From Neoceratodus forsteri (Eukaryota > Chordata > Ceratodontiformes > Ceratodontidae), in NCBI GenBank assembly GCA_016271365.2, contig CM057456.1, positions 659,397,501-659,461,500 on the forward strand: DNA of 64,000 nt. The letters are read 5' to 3'. A model generated the notes under the pieces. It was not told the origin of the DNA. It saw nothing but the letters and a program-made list of their open reading frames with translations, and searched no databases. A program made the translations under genes and the position numbers. Position 1 is the first letter of the stretch; the number at the start of each line of letters is the position of its first letter. Below, one piece after another: positions 30,979 to 41,593 of the stretch.

Positions 30979-32120
30979 AGTTCCAGGCCTTTGGTCTTTC
31001 CGACGAGGTCCTCAGCGTCATTGAGGCGTCCTGTAAGGAGTCGAGTAGAAAATGCTATGCCTTCAAATGGAAGAGATTCTCCATTTGGTGTCAGGGCAAG
31101 GGCCTGGACCCTTCCTCCTGTTCCTTGGCAAGCATTCTGGACTACCTGTGGTCCCTTTCTCAGCAAGGGCTTCGGTCAACGACCCTTAAGGTGCACCTGG
31201 CAGCCATCTCTGCTTACCGGGCGTGGGCCGGGAAGCAGTTGGTGGTGCAGGAGAAGGTGGTCGGGCGCTTTTTCAAAGGCCTTGATCACATATCCCCTCC
31301 GGTGCGAGAACCTCCACCTCCGTGGGATCTACTGCTGGTATTGGCTAAGCTCATGGGCAAGCCATTCGAACCGATGCACAGGTGTGACATCTCTCACGTG
31401 TCGTGGAAGACCGCCTTCTTGGTGGCTATCACATCAGCCAGAAGGATGGGAGAGCTCCAGGCGCTTTCCATCGAGTCTCCTTATCTGGTCTTCCACAGGG
31501 ACAAGGTTGTCCTGCGCCCCCACCTGAAATTCCTTCCGAAGGTGGTGTCGGAGTTTCACCTTAACCAGGTGTTGACTCTGCCGGTGTTCTACCCCAATCA
31601 CACCTCGGAGGCCGAATATGGGCTCCATACTTTGGACCCTAGAAGAGTGCTCGCTTATTACAAGGAGCGGATGGCTGAAGTTCGGGGAGAGGTTCGCAAG
31701 CTGTTTGTCACCTATGCTGAAGCCTCACCTGGCAGACCTGCAGCCAAGCGGACGATAGGCAGGTGGGTCACCTCCTGCATAGATCTCTGCTATAGGTTAG
31801 TAGGCATGGAGCTCCCAGAGGATAGAGCCATTTGCCCCACCCGCCATATCACATCGGTGGCTGCTTCCAGGATGTCCCTATCCAGGAAATCTGCAGGGCT
31901 GCTACCTGGAAGTCAGCACACACCTTCATCACCCACTACCACATCGACCTTGAGTCATGCCGGGATGCTGGTTTTGGGGCCTCGGTTCTCCAGTCTTTAT
32001 TCCCTAAGTAGAGGATGTGCGCCTTGCCTCCCTCCTCCCGGAGAACTGCTAGGAGTCTGCCAAACAGTGTGGATGAACAACATATCCATGTCCCTAGAAA
32101 TACAGGTTACTCACCTGTAA
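30564..32120 (+). pseudogene. DIRS copy E tyrosine recombinase (518-codon open frame, C-terminus shifted)
   Basis: This is the longest open frame in the window. The first ~135 residues overlap the RT/RNase H ORF in another frame, as is usual for DIRS. The conserved core starts near 30969 (ERLEFQAFGLSDEVLSVIEA). The first catalytic Arg is in TSARRMGELQAL (near 31432). At the HxxR box the protein reads CPTRHI (near 31835), so the catalytic His is Cys. A few codons later, near 31868, a small deletion moves the frame, so the Tyr-containing end (THYHID near 31936) is read out of frame and replaced by an unrelated Ser/Leu-rich tail. The product would lack its nucleophile. Confidence 0.85.
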
Positions 32121-32378
32121 CTGGGAGTTCTAGGAATGGTATAAGTTGTTCATCCACATGACCACTCGACCTCCCGGCTTTGACACACAACCTGGCTTCC
32201 AGCGGCTAGATCTGGCGCCATGGGGCGGAGCCGAGAGTTTTACCACCCGGGTGGGTGGGAGGAGCCAGCTTGAAGACCTTCCAGCAAGATTTAAAGCGGC
32301 AAGGAACCTGCCAGACGGTGTGGTTGAACAACATATACCATTCCTAGAACTCCTGTTACAGGTGAGTAACCTGTATTT
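32056..32378 (+). repeat. ICR and right ITR of DIRS copy E
   Basis: CATATCCATGTCCCTAGAA at 32091 complements the left end. GTTAC-TCACCT-GTAAC (32106-32121) complements the outer right end GTTAC-AGGTGA-GTAAC (32355-32370). The ITR proper is at about 32190-32350, ending in CCTGTATTT at 32378. Confidence 0.9.
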
Positions 32379-32790
32379 TCGCACTTACGGTGCAGAATAA
32401 CACGGTCGCTGTGAGAAATCAGTGTTTGGGACAGATTAAGAAAATCGCAGTGACACTGTTCATGAGCAGAGGTGCTAAAATGCCTATGTTGAAAATTTGG
32501 TGAAATAATTCCACTGAATGACTGTGTTACGTTGCATGTGTTGCGCGGTTTCCACGTACGCTCGGAAGTTCGAGCATTTTTAATATTTTCACTACAGATT
32601 TTCAACATTGCCATCTCTTCACACCTCCCTATGAATGGTACAACTGTCATTCTTCACATTCTGCCTGATCTGTGTGTTCGTACATCTGGCGCACAATGGC
32701 ACGGTCGCTATGAGAACTCAGAGTTCAGGATACATTAACAAAATCACAGTGCCAATGTTTATGAGGCGGGGGGTCACAAAAAGGCCATAT
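32379..32790. repeat. ~298-bp tandem repeat, continuation after DIRS copy E
   Basis: Resumes with TCGCACTTACGGTGCAGAATAA, equivalent to 26230-26252. The next ATTTTCAACA unit start is at about 32599; subtracting the 5850-bp insertion gives a period of about 299 bp. The array fades near 32790. Confidence 0.85.
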
Positions 32791-32839
32791 TGACAATTTG
32801 AAGTGCAAATACCAACAAACGCCTGGGGCATTAGGGTTT

Positions 32840-33190
32840 CTAACCATAACGTCCCACCCTGTACAGACTGACAGGCATCAGGGGTGTGCCTTTGGATTGC
32901 CAGCTGTAATGTTCACGCCATTCCACCCCACCCCCACCCTGAAGCCAGTGACAGGCATTGAGGTGTGCCTTGGACTCTTCCGCCCCAGAGTTCACCCCAT
33001 TCTCCTATACTGCACCCATTTCAGCGTATGTCCTTATGGAATGGGGTGACTGTAAAGTCAAGACACCTCAACACTTGTCAGTGTCTGCAGGATTGGGTGA
33101 GGTGAAATGGCTTGAATGTTATGGGCAATGACCCAAACGCATATCCCGGTGCCTGTCCCTCTCTGCAGGGTGGGGTTGGCGTGAAGTTCA
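32840..33190. repeat. Three-part direct and inverted repeat
   Basis: A block with CACCCTG...TGACAGGCAT...GTGTGCCTT and TTCACNCCATTC occurs at about 32845-32935 and again directly at about 32935-33010. It occurs in inverted orientation at about 33090-33185 (TGCCTGTCCCTCTCTGCAGGGTGGGG and upstream GGTGAAATGGCTTGAATGTTA). Diverged; family unknown. Confidence 0.55.
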
Positions 33191-33535
33191 GTACTTCACT
33201 GCCATTCCTATTCTGCATCTGTCTAACTCCTGCATTTCCAATGCTAATACCAGCAAGCAAACATTAGGCATTGACAAATGCTTGTTTTAATAATCTCAGT
33301 GAGATGCTACAGATGTAGTGTTGTCATGTTTGCCTTATGTCTGCACCTCTAGGTGTGATGATATATTACCACACGCACACACACACAGGTCTTACTGCTA
33401 AAATATGAGTGCATCCTAGATGCTGCCAACCTAAAGGTTACTGTGTGTATTGATCCATAGCACTTGAGATTCGAGTTCTTCTAATTGTCAGATCATACTT
33501 TAAAATATTTAAGCATGTGTTTCTTTTCTTTCAAG
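33190..33535 (+). other. Intron sequence upstream of the HUS1 exon
   Basis: Unique-looking DNA with a short (CA)n run near 33373 and a pyrimidine-rich splice acceptor tract (GTTTCTTTTCTTTCAAG) immediately before 33536. No other feature recognised. Confidence 0.6.
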
Positions 33536-33643
33536 CCATCCTTGTCCAGCAATAGTCGCATTGTCACTCATGACATTCCTGTGGGTGTCATTCCCAGGAA
33601 ACTTTGGAGCGACTTCACAGAGCCCAGTGTGCCAGATTTTGAT
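33536..33643 (+). CDS. HUS1: Single internal exon of HUS1 checkpoint clamp component
   Basis: The 108 bases, read from the first exon base, give 36 residues with [18 protein letters not shown] followed by EPSVPD. This matches the central part of vertebrate HUS1 ([16 protein letters not shown] and the EP.VPD block), with the same residue count between the presumed boundaries. HUS1 is one of three subunits of the ring-shaped RAD9-RAD1-HUS1 clamp, loaded on DNA at damage sites to activate ATR checkpoint signalling in the nucleus. The exon is phase 0 at both ends, has a TTTCTTTTCTTTCAAG acceptor and a GTAAGT donor, and has no stop. The flanks are intronic and no adjacent exon was found within about 30 kb on either side. 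It could belong to a HUS1-like paralogue or an exon-shuffled pseudogene, but splice sites and open frame argue for a live exon. Confidence 0.85.
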
Positions 33644-33946
33644 GTAAGTACGGAACATTTATCTGCTGATCTGCTCTTTGGTTACTAGGCTTTTGTGTGT
33701 TAATATGGACAATATAGTATGTTTCTCAGTTGGCCATTTAATGTTTTTCCTTGTATTTTGTGAAAAACGAAGTCAGGCATGTTTAAATCCTTGATGCGTA
33801 ATGAATGCAGTGCATATCTTTTTTGGGGGTAGTAAGGACTAAAAATCCTTATATGGGGACATTTTTTAGTTTTATATCTTCTTGCTCAGGTTTACTTATT
33901 TATGTATACAACACCAGTGTTGATAAATTTGCCCTGATGGCAAAAG

Positions 33947-34155
33947 GGCAGTATAGCCTACAGGTTAGAGTAATGAGCTATGAATCAGCTTGGTACATCC
34001 AGCAGACCTGGGTTTAATTCCCCCAACCTGCACTTGCATACTGTGCGACTCTGAGCAAGTCACTTAACCTCCCGGGTGGCCCCTGAAAACAGGCACTTGG
34101 GCATATTAGACCATATCCGGTTAACAAAGAATAAATAAAATAATAAAAATAGATA
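33947..34155 (+). mobile_element. MIR-like tRNA-derived SINE, copy 2
   Basis: Same family as 16715-16932: head GGCAGTATAGCCTACAGGTT, B-box-like GGGTTTAATTCCC, core CACTTGCATACTGTGCGACT then GAGCAAGTCACTTAACC, and tail ATAAATAAAATAATAAAAAT. It lies about 300 bp downstream of the HUS1 exon, in sense orientation. Confidence 0.8.
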
Positions 34156-34544
34156 CATTTGTTCAACATTTGGAGAGATAAAAAATGAGAAGATAACCTG
34201 TAACAGCTTTGTATGTAACCTCAAGACATCTGTTAATGTTAAAATGAATACCTTGAAGGTTAGGTACATTACATTAGAATAATAAACTAATAAGAAGGCA
34301 GCTTTCACAGCTGTGATGATATCATAGTAGCACTGTACGGCACTGATGCCAGCAGTTGAAATTGAAAAAATTAAACTTTCTAAACGCTGATTTAAAAACT
34401 ATAACTAGTAAACTGAAATTGTGTAAATCAAATTTGCCCAAAATACAGAATTTATCTTCACTTGTGATGGAGCAGGTCTTTTGTAACTCAGTCGTAGCCT
34501 TGCCACTCGTAAATTATATTCTTGCCACCTCAGTCATGAAGATA

Positions 34545-34790
34545 AATGGCCTATTTTATTTATTAATTTTTTGTTAACCAGGTAGGTTCACTAGCCATGA
34601 AATGACTATTTTCAGGCATGACCCAGGAGAGTACAACAATCAAAGACAAGTACAATAACATTGGTACAGGAGGATTACATATAGTGTTGGTCAGTACAGT
34701 CACAGCAGTCAGTACTAGAAATACATAAAGCCAAGAAACATAATACTCCAACAATATGCATATAGGATCAGGGTAGAATCACCTGCACAG
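34545..34790 (-). mobile_element. Possible LINE 3'-end fragment
   Basis: TTTTATTTATTAATTTTTTGTTAACCAGGTAGGTTC resembles, in the same orientation, the 3' terminal region of the LINE at 47160 (CTTTATTTAACCAGGCGACC), followed by comparable A-rich untranslated sequence. No coding part is present. Confidence 0.4.
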
Positions 34791-34971
34791 TTCAGGAGAA
34801 AATAAAAAAAAGTATAAGATAATTTAATATAGCAGCTAAGAAAATATTGGTGAAATTGGTCAACAACACTGAAAATTCATAAGGCAGTTAAGCAAGGTAA
34901 AGGCAAGGGGTGAGTAGCTTGGGGGTGGGAGGTGAACAGTGAGCAGCTGGAGGATAGAGGGAATTAGGTAA

Positions 34972-35092
34972 GCATTAATGACTGAGACAGGAGGTTTATT
35001 TCCCGAATTAATGCATGGTTGGCCTCGGGCTTCCCACCACCCAACCATGCATCAATTCCTGGGAAAAGACCTCCTGTCGAGGTCATTAATGC
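34972..35092. mobile_element. Foldback (MITE-like) element
   Basis: GCATTAATGAC...GACAGGAGGT and TTCCCGAATTAATGCATGGTTGG form the left arm (34972-35022). The right arm (35041-35092) is its complement with a few differences, around a loop of about 18 bases. It is the full ~121-bp hairpin. An additional GAATTAATGCATGGTTGG occurs alone at 35699-35716. Confidence 0.75.
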
Positions 35093-36860
35093 ACTTGTAA
35101 CATGGAATTATACAATGGGATTACTGTTGTATACTGGTGTTTCTCATGGAAAAATAGTGAAATCGCAACAATCATGTATAGTAAAGAACTTCATGTCTTA
35201 GAAGAAATGCTTCACTTCTGTGCCTTTCATAACTCCCAACGTGCACATTGCACAGGCCACATGCATTAATGTAGTGTCTACCAATTTATTACAACTACTA
35301 AGTTTGGATTATGTAGGAAAACGCATATAAAATAATGATTCAACTTGAACAATTTCTACTTGTACTGATCACTTTCATTCTTTTCAGTTCTGTTCCTACC
35401 TCACATTCATTTATGTCGGCAATGCATTCTGGAAAAAATTTCTAACGTGCATAATTCGCTATCAGCCAGAAATGAGAAGCGCTTGGCGTTGACATGCAAC
35501 CTTTATTTGTTACTATAATGCTTACTGTGTCTCTCTCTTCAGTGAGTTGCTACACTGCTTCACAATTGCAGCACCGGACAACACAGCATGTTCTTGCACA
35601 GTATTCTTAACACAGTGCCACCTATAGGTTGGATTGCGACTTTCACTGAGGTGCGATCCTGATTTTCTTGCTTTGAAAGATAGCCGGGCATATCTAGGGA
35701 ATTAATGCATGGTTGGATGTGTGTCAGCTGATGTGTTTTGATCAACCAGATTCCTCGATTTCAGTGTTGCCATTACTGCCATGTTACAAGGAGAATTAAA
35801 GCATGTACAGGGCTCAGCAAGAGATAGGTGAAGGCACAGCTCCCTTTTGAAGCTGTCATGGGACCTTTAAGTCAGGACATTGTGTATTCTCTGTATATCC
35901 TTGGCCTAAGACGAAATGAGAGAGCCTAACAAGAATGAATTTGCCTTCAAACCTGTCACAGTGGAAGCTGCTAATTTGTGGGGAGGAGAAGCATTCATGT
36001 AGACAGCAAATATTACCGGGCCCCAGGTGTGTGTCGTTGAGGCACAGGTCAGGAAGCATAGGAAAAAACCAGGAACAGTTGTTGAATTCACAAAAAAGTA
36101 TATTTGTACTAGCAGTAACATAAAAATAAATTTGTTCAGTATAACTATTTACAAAGGCAGAATAAACAGAAGATGCATCTGAGTTTTTCTTCAATCTCTG
36201 TGTCCTTTCTTTTTTCAAGCAGTTGCAGCTCTGTCTTATTTAACAAGCATCCTGTTTTTTTCTAAAATGTTCTTGTAAGTATTGGGCGAGTGCTGGTAGG
36301 AACACATTGTCCCAGAACTGAGGCCCTTTTCCACAGCTTCTGCAAAAGGCTTAAAAATTGCACTCTGGTACCCTCTTGAGTTTCCAATAGTATTTTGCAA
36401 TCATCTTAAACTATAATCATACACATTTCAAAAATTAACACTATATAATGTTTAAACGAAGGGATCCCAATATCAGTTATATTTCCACGTAATGATTTGC
36501 ATATATTTTTATACCAGCAGATATGCAAGGGAGGAAAAGATAAACCGCAAGGGAAGACTGAGAGATAGCGAGGGGCAAAGAATTGCGAGACTGTTGGGGT
36601 GATCAAATCCTAGGTCCCACAGGGAAATTTGGTTGCGCAACCAGACATACAAGAGATCGGAAAGAACAGAACAGATCCCTGCATTCAAACTCTCCATAAC
36701 AACTGGGACAGGGCCCTATTCAACCCTGTCACAGTGTGCTCTGGACTTTGCAACTATCAGACTATTAATTCTTGACTTCAGTAATTGGATTTTTCAGGCA
36801 ACCCAAACTCTACAACTTTTTAAGGGATCATGGAATGTACATCCTGCAAAAAATCAAGAG
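35093..36860. other. Unassigned intronic DNA
   Basis: AT-rich, no recognised exon or repeat apart from the solitary GAATTAATGCATGGTTGG at 35699. I looked for the next HUS1 exon here and found no match. Confidence 0.5.
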
Positions 36861-37000
36861 ATCTTACTTTGAGAGGGTTCCTTCAGTAGGTCATCACATA
36901 TAGGACTGGCGCCACCTGGCGTCGGGCCTCACGGCTGACTTTTCTAGCAATCCCTGAGGGGGGACCGCCCAGCCGACATCACATGACCGTCAGCGTGACT

Positions 37001-37010
37001 GTATATAGTG
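37001..37010 (+). promoter_or_regulatory. TATA-like box in the left terminal region of copy F
   Basis: GTATATAGTG lies about 150 bp upstream of the likely gag start (ATG 37156), in the same relative position as the CTATATAAG of copy D. Promoter function is inferred. Confidence 0.35.
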
Positions 37011-37155
37011 GGCGGTCCCCATGCCCGCCCTCCAGTTCTTTCCTGCCGTTGCCTCATGTCAGTCACTCTGCAGACTTCCATTTGCGATCGTCATGAAAGT
37101 TCATCGCGTCGGTTATCCCTCGCTGCTCTGTTTCTCAGAATTCTGTTCTTCATTG

Positions 37156-39583
37156 ATGTCTTCTCCTAAGAAGAAGTGCTCATCTTGTGGCACATGGATC
37201 CCACACACAGATGGTCATCCGAAGTGCGTCATTTGCTTAGGCCCAGACCATCCAGTCTCCTCTTGCCCTGAGTGCCAGTCCTTCAACCAGGCCACGAAAA
37301 AGAGGAGACAGCAGGCTTTGGAGGCCCACCTGCTCAAAGCCCGCCTAGCTTCGCTAGAGAAAAAGATGGATTGGCTAAGGGACTCGTCTGAAAAAGCTTC
37401 TCCTTCTAAAAAACACAAGGGGAGGTCTAGGGAACGGGCTCACTCCAGGGACGATGTCAGGCCCTCGACGAGCAAGGCCCAGCTGCTGCCCAGGAAACCA
37501 GACGGTTAGTCGGACAAAACTTTGGCGGATAAGTCAGCCCCTCCAGAGACCGCGCCGGTAAGTCGTCTCCCCCAGCTGGGGGTGGCCGATTAGACGGCCG
37601 GGGCTTCCACCCCTGACCGCCTGACCCCACCCGCTAAGTCGTCCGTCTCCGACGACTGCACAGGCTCGGTTCCCCTGTCTGGGCCTAACGACGCCTCACC
37701 TGACGTCTGGTGGGACCAGATAGAGAAAGACCCTCTTCCTCCTTCCTCGCCCGTGTCCTCGCATTCCCCAGCGGACACGTCCGTCGAGGGCAGCGGAGAC
37801 CCCACCGACTCTGTCAACATGGTGGGCTCCTCTCCGCGTTCCCCTGCTGGGGTCCAGGTGCAGGAGGCTCCTCCTCAGCCAGCTGGCCTTTCTGTGGAGG
37901 CCCCTCCTCTGCCTGCCGGCGGGCTGCCAGCCCCTCATCCGATGCTGGCGATCCCGATGACAGTCCCTCAGCTGGGACCGGCCGTCCGGCCTATACCTTT
38001 GGCTCCAACGTCAGAGCCCCTTCGTCCGGTTCCGATGCAGGCCCCTCTGATGCCGGATCCCTTTCCGGTGCTGGATCGGCTAGCACCGGTGCCGACGTCG
38101 GTCCCTTTGACGTGGGCAGTCCAGACGTCGGACCCTCCTCCGATTTATACTACGGTGGGTCCGACTTGGGTTCCCCGACATCAGGTCTGATGACGGGGCT
38201 CTATACCTGACCCTGAACTGTCCCCCATTACCCATATGGGTATCTTGAGGATCCTTACCCGGGGGGGGGGGTTCCACTCCCGATTGGAGTCATTTGGGAC
38301 AGTTCTACCTGGGATTTAACCCTTATTCCCACTACATGGGATCCCAGGGTTATTATCCCCCACCGGTCACTCCTCCTCCTCCTCAGCCGGCCCCACCTCC
38401 CCCTCCTCCGGTTGTTCCGGATTTCAAGACCCTAATACAGTCTTGGTGGCAGGGGGCTAGGTCGGAGCTGGTTTCGGACCTGGAAACTAGACTCCCACAA
38501 CTGCAGCTTCCTAGGTCCCATTCCCTGAGCAGCTCACTTACAACTGTCCACATCTCGGGGAAGACTCGTCGGGACATTTCCCTTCCGGATCTTAGACGTT
38601 GTCCTGTTGAGGAGGCGGATGATGACAGCTCAGACGGGAGAGAAGATTCTTCAGAGGAGGAGGTCCTGGAGGACCCCGAGGAACCGAAAGGTAAGGCCTC
38701 GCCGAAATCCCCTCCGGAGGACCATTCCTTCTTGGACCTCTTGAGGGCCTTGAGAGACTACTTCGACTGGGAGTTGGAGGAACAGGACCCGATGAGGCAG
38801 AGACTCGTGGAACACCTGGATTTGGAGTCTCTGTCTCCCATCCCAGCTCCCCCATGGATGGGCCCCCATCAAGACCTCACCACGACCATCTGGCAGATAC
38901 CTCAGTCTATTCCGGCTGTCCTCAAACAGTCGGACAGACTCTACTGGATGCTGAAGGATGCCCCTTTCTTAAAGTCTCATCCTAAGGCTGACTGTGTACT
39001 CATTTCGGCGGCTTATGATCGTTCCTCTGCTCCAAAGCACATGAGTACTACCCCCCTGGACAAGGAGTTGAGGCAGATGGTCCAGTTCAGGAAAAAGGTC
39101 TACTCTTCGGCCACGTGCGCCCTTTGATCCTTCAGTTACGTGGACCATATGGTGTCCCGCCAAAAGGCGACTATGGCCAGGTTGAAGGCGAAGGTCCAGT
39201 CCATGGATCCTTCACCTCTAAAGGAGGAACTTGCCATGGATCTCTGCCTCTCCAAGATCTCTTGCAGGCATGCTCTGCTGGACACTTACGATTCTGTCGA
39301 TTCTGTGGCCCGTGCCTCGGCAACTGCCATTGCCCTTAGACGGCACTCCTGGCTTCGCCTTTCGGGCCTCGCCAACGAGGTCCAGTCGACAATTCAAGAC
39401 TCCCCTTTTAGAGGCTCAGTTCTTTGTGGTGGGGACACCAAAGATATCATAACAGACCTACAGGACAAAGGAGTTGCACTTAGGTCTGTTAGGTCTGTGT
39501 ACCGCTCAGGCTCTCAGCAACAACAGCAGTCCTTTTGGAAAAGGACCTGGAGGCAGAGGAAGAACGCTCAGGCGTGCCGCTAA
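37156..39583 (+). pseudogene. DIRS copy F gag-like gene (interrupted)
   Basis: The likely start is the ATG at 37156, giving SSPKKKCSSCGTW. The Cys/His motif is complete: CSSC, a His 11 residues later, CVIC, LGPDH, and then a further CPEC. A Lys/Glu-rich segment of likely coiled-coil character follows (KRRQQALEAHLLKARLAS). The frame is then broken by a stop at 37507-37509. Pro/Ser-rich linkers (37700-38210) and a 277-codon open stretch (38294-39127) come next, with a Pro-rich start, an acidic patch (EDSSEEEVLEDPEE) and DRLYWMLKDAPFL. A last segment (39140-39583) has DSVARASATAIALRRHSWLR and a Gln/Arg-rich C-terminus. This is the most complete view of this Gag type in the window. Nucleic-acid binding is inferred. 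Confidence 0.8.
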
Positions 39584-39589
39584 GGCAAG

Positions 39590-41593
39590 CGTAAGGCCAC
39601 GGGTACAGCCACCCCATCTGCCTTCAAAAACCAGAGACGTTCAGGAGGCCCTCCCCCTAAACGTCCCACCACTTCTGGACTCCTCAACTCCACTGCCTCC
39701 TCAGTCTTGCGACGGGGAGCAGGTGGGGGGGAGGTTCGCCCTCCACGTGAAGGAGTGTAGGGCGATTACCTCCGACGAATGGGTCCTGCAATTGGTGTCC
39801 TTAGGACACACCATAGAGCTTCTGGAGTTTCCCCCCAGGAAAGCCCCTTCAGAAGTCCTCATACTCTTGGGACCAAGCCATTCTCGTTCGCGAGGAGGTA
39901 AACTCGCTGTTGCTGAAAAATGCGATCGAGCACGTCCCTCAGGGCAAAGGGGAAAGGGATTTTACTCCCACTTTTTCTTGGTTTCGAAAAAGACCGGGGA
40001 CTTCAGACCCATACTTGACCTAAGTCAGCTAAATCAGTTTGTCGAGTGCAAGAAATTCTGAATTCTAACGCTCATGGGCCTCCTTCCTCTCCTTATGGAG
40101 AACCATTGGCTCTGCGCCCTGGACATGCAGGATGCCTACCTGCACATTGCTATTTTCCCCAGCCACCTCCAATTCCATCGATTCCGCTTCAAGGGGGAAC
40201 ACTTCCAGTTCTGGGCGCTCCCCTTTGGCCTGTCTTCGGCACCACAGGTTTTTACCAAGTGCCTGGCAGTGGTCACGGCGTTTCTGCGCTGCCTGGGAAT
40301 TGCGGTATTCCCTTACCTAGACGACTGGTTGATTTCAGCCCCGTCCAGGGATTCTTTGCTGGAGGCTCTGTCCTTTACCCTGGACCTTTTTGGCAGGCTA
40401 GGGATCACTGTCAACGTTCCCAAGTCATCCCTTATCCCTGCCCAGAGACTGCAGTTTATTGGGGCAGTCTTGGATACAGTCTAGTACAGAGCCTTCCTCC
40501 CTCCAGACAGGGTGGAGACCCTCATCAGTCAGGCCTCCAAAGTAGCCTCCTTCAGAACCATCCTGGCCCAGGAAGTCCATCGCCTTTTAGGCCTGATGGT
40601 GGCCTCCATCACGACTGTTCCCCTGGCAAGACTCCACATGAGAATTACTCAGTGGTCCTTGTGGGTGCAGTGGGATCAGCTTTTGGATGACCTGGACCAT
40701 CCGGTCCTGGTCTCCTCAGTGGCTCAGAAGGATTTGCAATGGTGGATGGATTCTCGCAATCTTTCCTTGGGTCTTCCTTTTCGAAACCCTGTGCCAGCAG
40801 CTACCCTCACCACATATGCCTCGAATATGGGGTGGGGTGCTCACCTGGGGGAACATCAAGCCCAAGGACTTTGGTCCGGCTTGGAGACTTCTCTCCACAT
40901 CAATTTTCTGGAGCTCAGGGTGGTCCTGTATGCATTACAGCCTTTCAGACCCTCCTTCCAAAGGAAACGCTGCTAATCCAAATGGACAATATGTCGGTAG
41001 TTTGGTATGTCAACAAACAAGGAGGAACCTGATCGTTTCCTCTGTGCAGGGAGGCGACCAGGGTGTGGAACTGGGCAGTCCAGCACCATCTGGCCCTGGT
41101 GGCTGTGCACGTTCCGGGCGTCTTAAGCGTCCTGGTGGACAGTCTCAGCAGATCTCGAACCCTAGCTCACGAATGGGAGCTGCATCAGGAAGTGGCGGAA
41201 TCCATCTTCCGAAGTTGGGGGCATCCGGAAATCGATCTCTTCGCCTCCCCATCCAACACAAAACTTCCCAAGTTTTGCTCGCTCGCTCTAGAGCAAGGTG
41301 CTTTTTGGAGCGACGCAGTGTCTCTATCTCGGACAGGGAAATTTTTGTATGCTTTCCCTCCATTTCCCATTCTGCAGAGGGTTCTTCTCAAGCTTCAAGC
41401 GGAGAGGGCAAAGATAATCCTCATTGTCCCTCTCTGGCCAAGACAGATCTGGTTCCCACTGCTGCCGCAGCTATCCAGGGAATCACCAGTTCTGCTTCCA
41501 CTGACTCACGACCTCCTTACTCAGGATCAAGGCTGTCTAGTTCATCCAGGGCTCAGGACCCAGAATCTTCATGCATGGCTCCTGCAGACATAA
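39590..41593 (+). pseudogene. DIRS copy F reverse transcriptase / RNase H gene (interrupted)
   Basis: Segments in order: SDEWVLQLVSLGHTIELLEF near 39770, HFFLVSKKTGDFRPILDLSQ near 39970, then a stop at 40059-40061. A 137-codon open stretch (40074-40484) has CALDMQDAYLHIAI, LPFGLSSAPQVFTKC and FPYLDDWLIS with both catalytic aspartates. After a stop (40482-40484), RNase H follows: TTYASNMGWGAHLGE, where the usual first Asp is Tyr, INFLELRVVL with Glu kept, MDNMSVVWYVNKQGG with Asp kept and LVDSLSR with Asp kept. The tail domain (EIDLFASPSNTKLPKF, FLYAFPPFPIL, LIVPLWPRQIWF) is open to the stop at 41591-41593. One RNase H catalytic residue is therefore missing. Confidence 0.82.

Larger units (their letters stand above)
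26529..32378 (+). mobile_element. DIRS retrotransposon copy E, full length (5850 bp)
   Basis: Both edges can be fixed exactly because the element interrupts a tandem repeat. AAATGTGTTT stands to the left of CTAGGGGCATGG, and TATTT then TCGCACTT stands at the right edge; an uninterrupted unit at 26220-26240 reads AAATGCGTTTTCGCACTT. TTT is therefore the only sequence present at both ends. The content is left ITR, gag, RT/RNase H, overlapping recombinase, ICR and right ITR. The copy is recent enough that ITRs pair nearly base for base, but every ORF has lesions. It is the closest relative of copy A. Confidence 0.95.

Noticed and set aside
30564..32120. 518-codon open frame as an intact host or viral gene
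   Set aside because: Its content is the DIRS recombinase preceded by a frame-shadow of the RNase H ORF; HxxR is mutated and the Tyr end is out of frame.
35906..36218. Candidate exon for the next part of HUS1
   Set aside because: The translation in any frame does not resemble the expected following HUS1 segment, and no good splice pair frames it.
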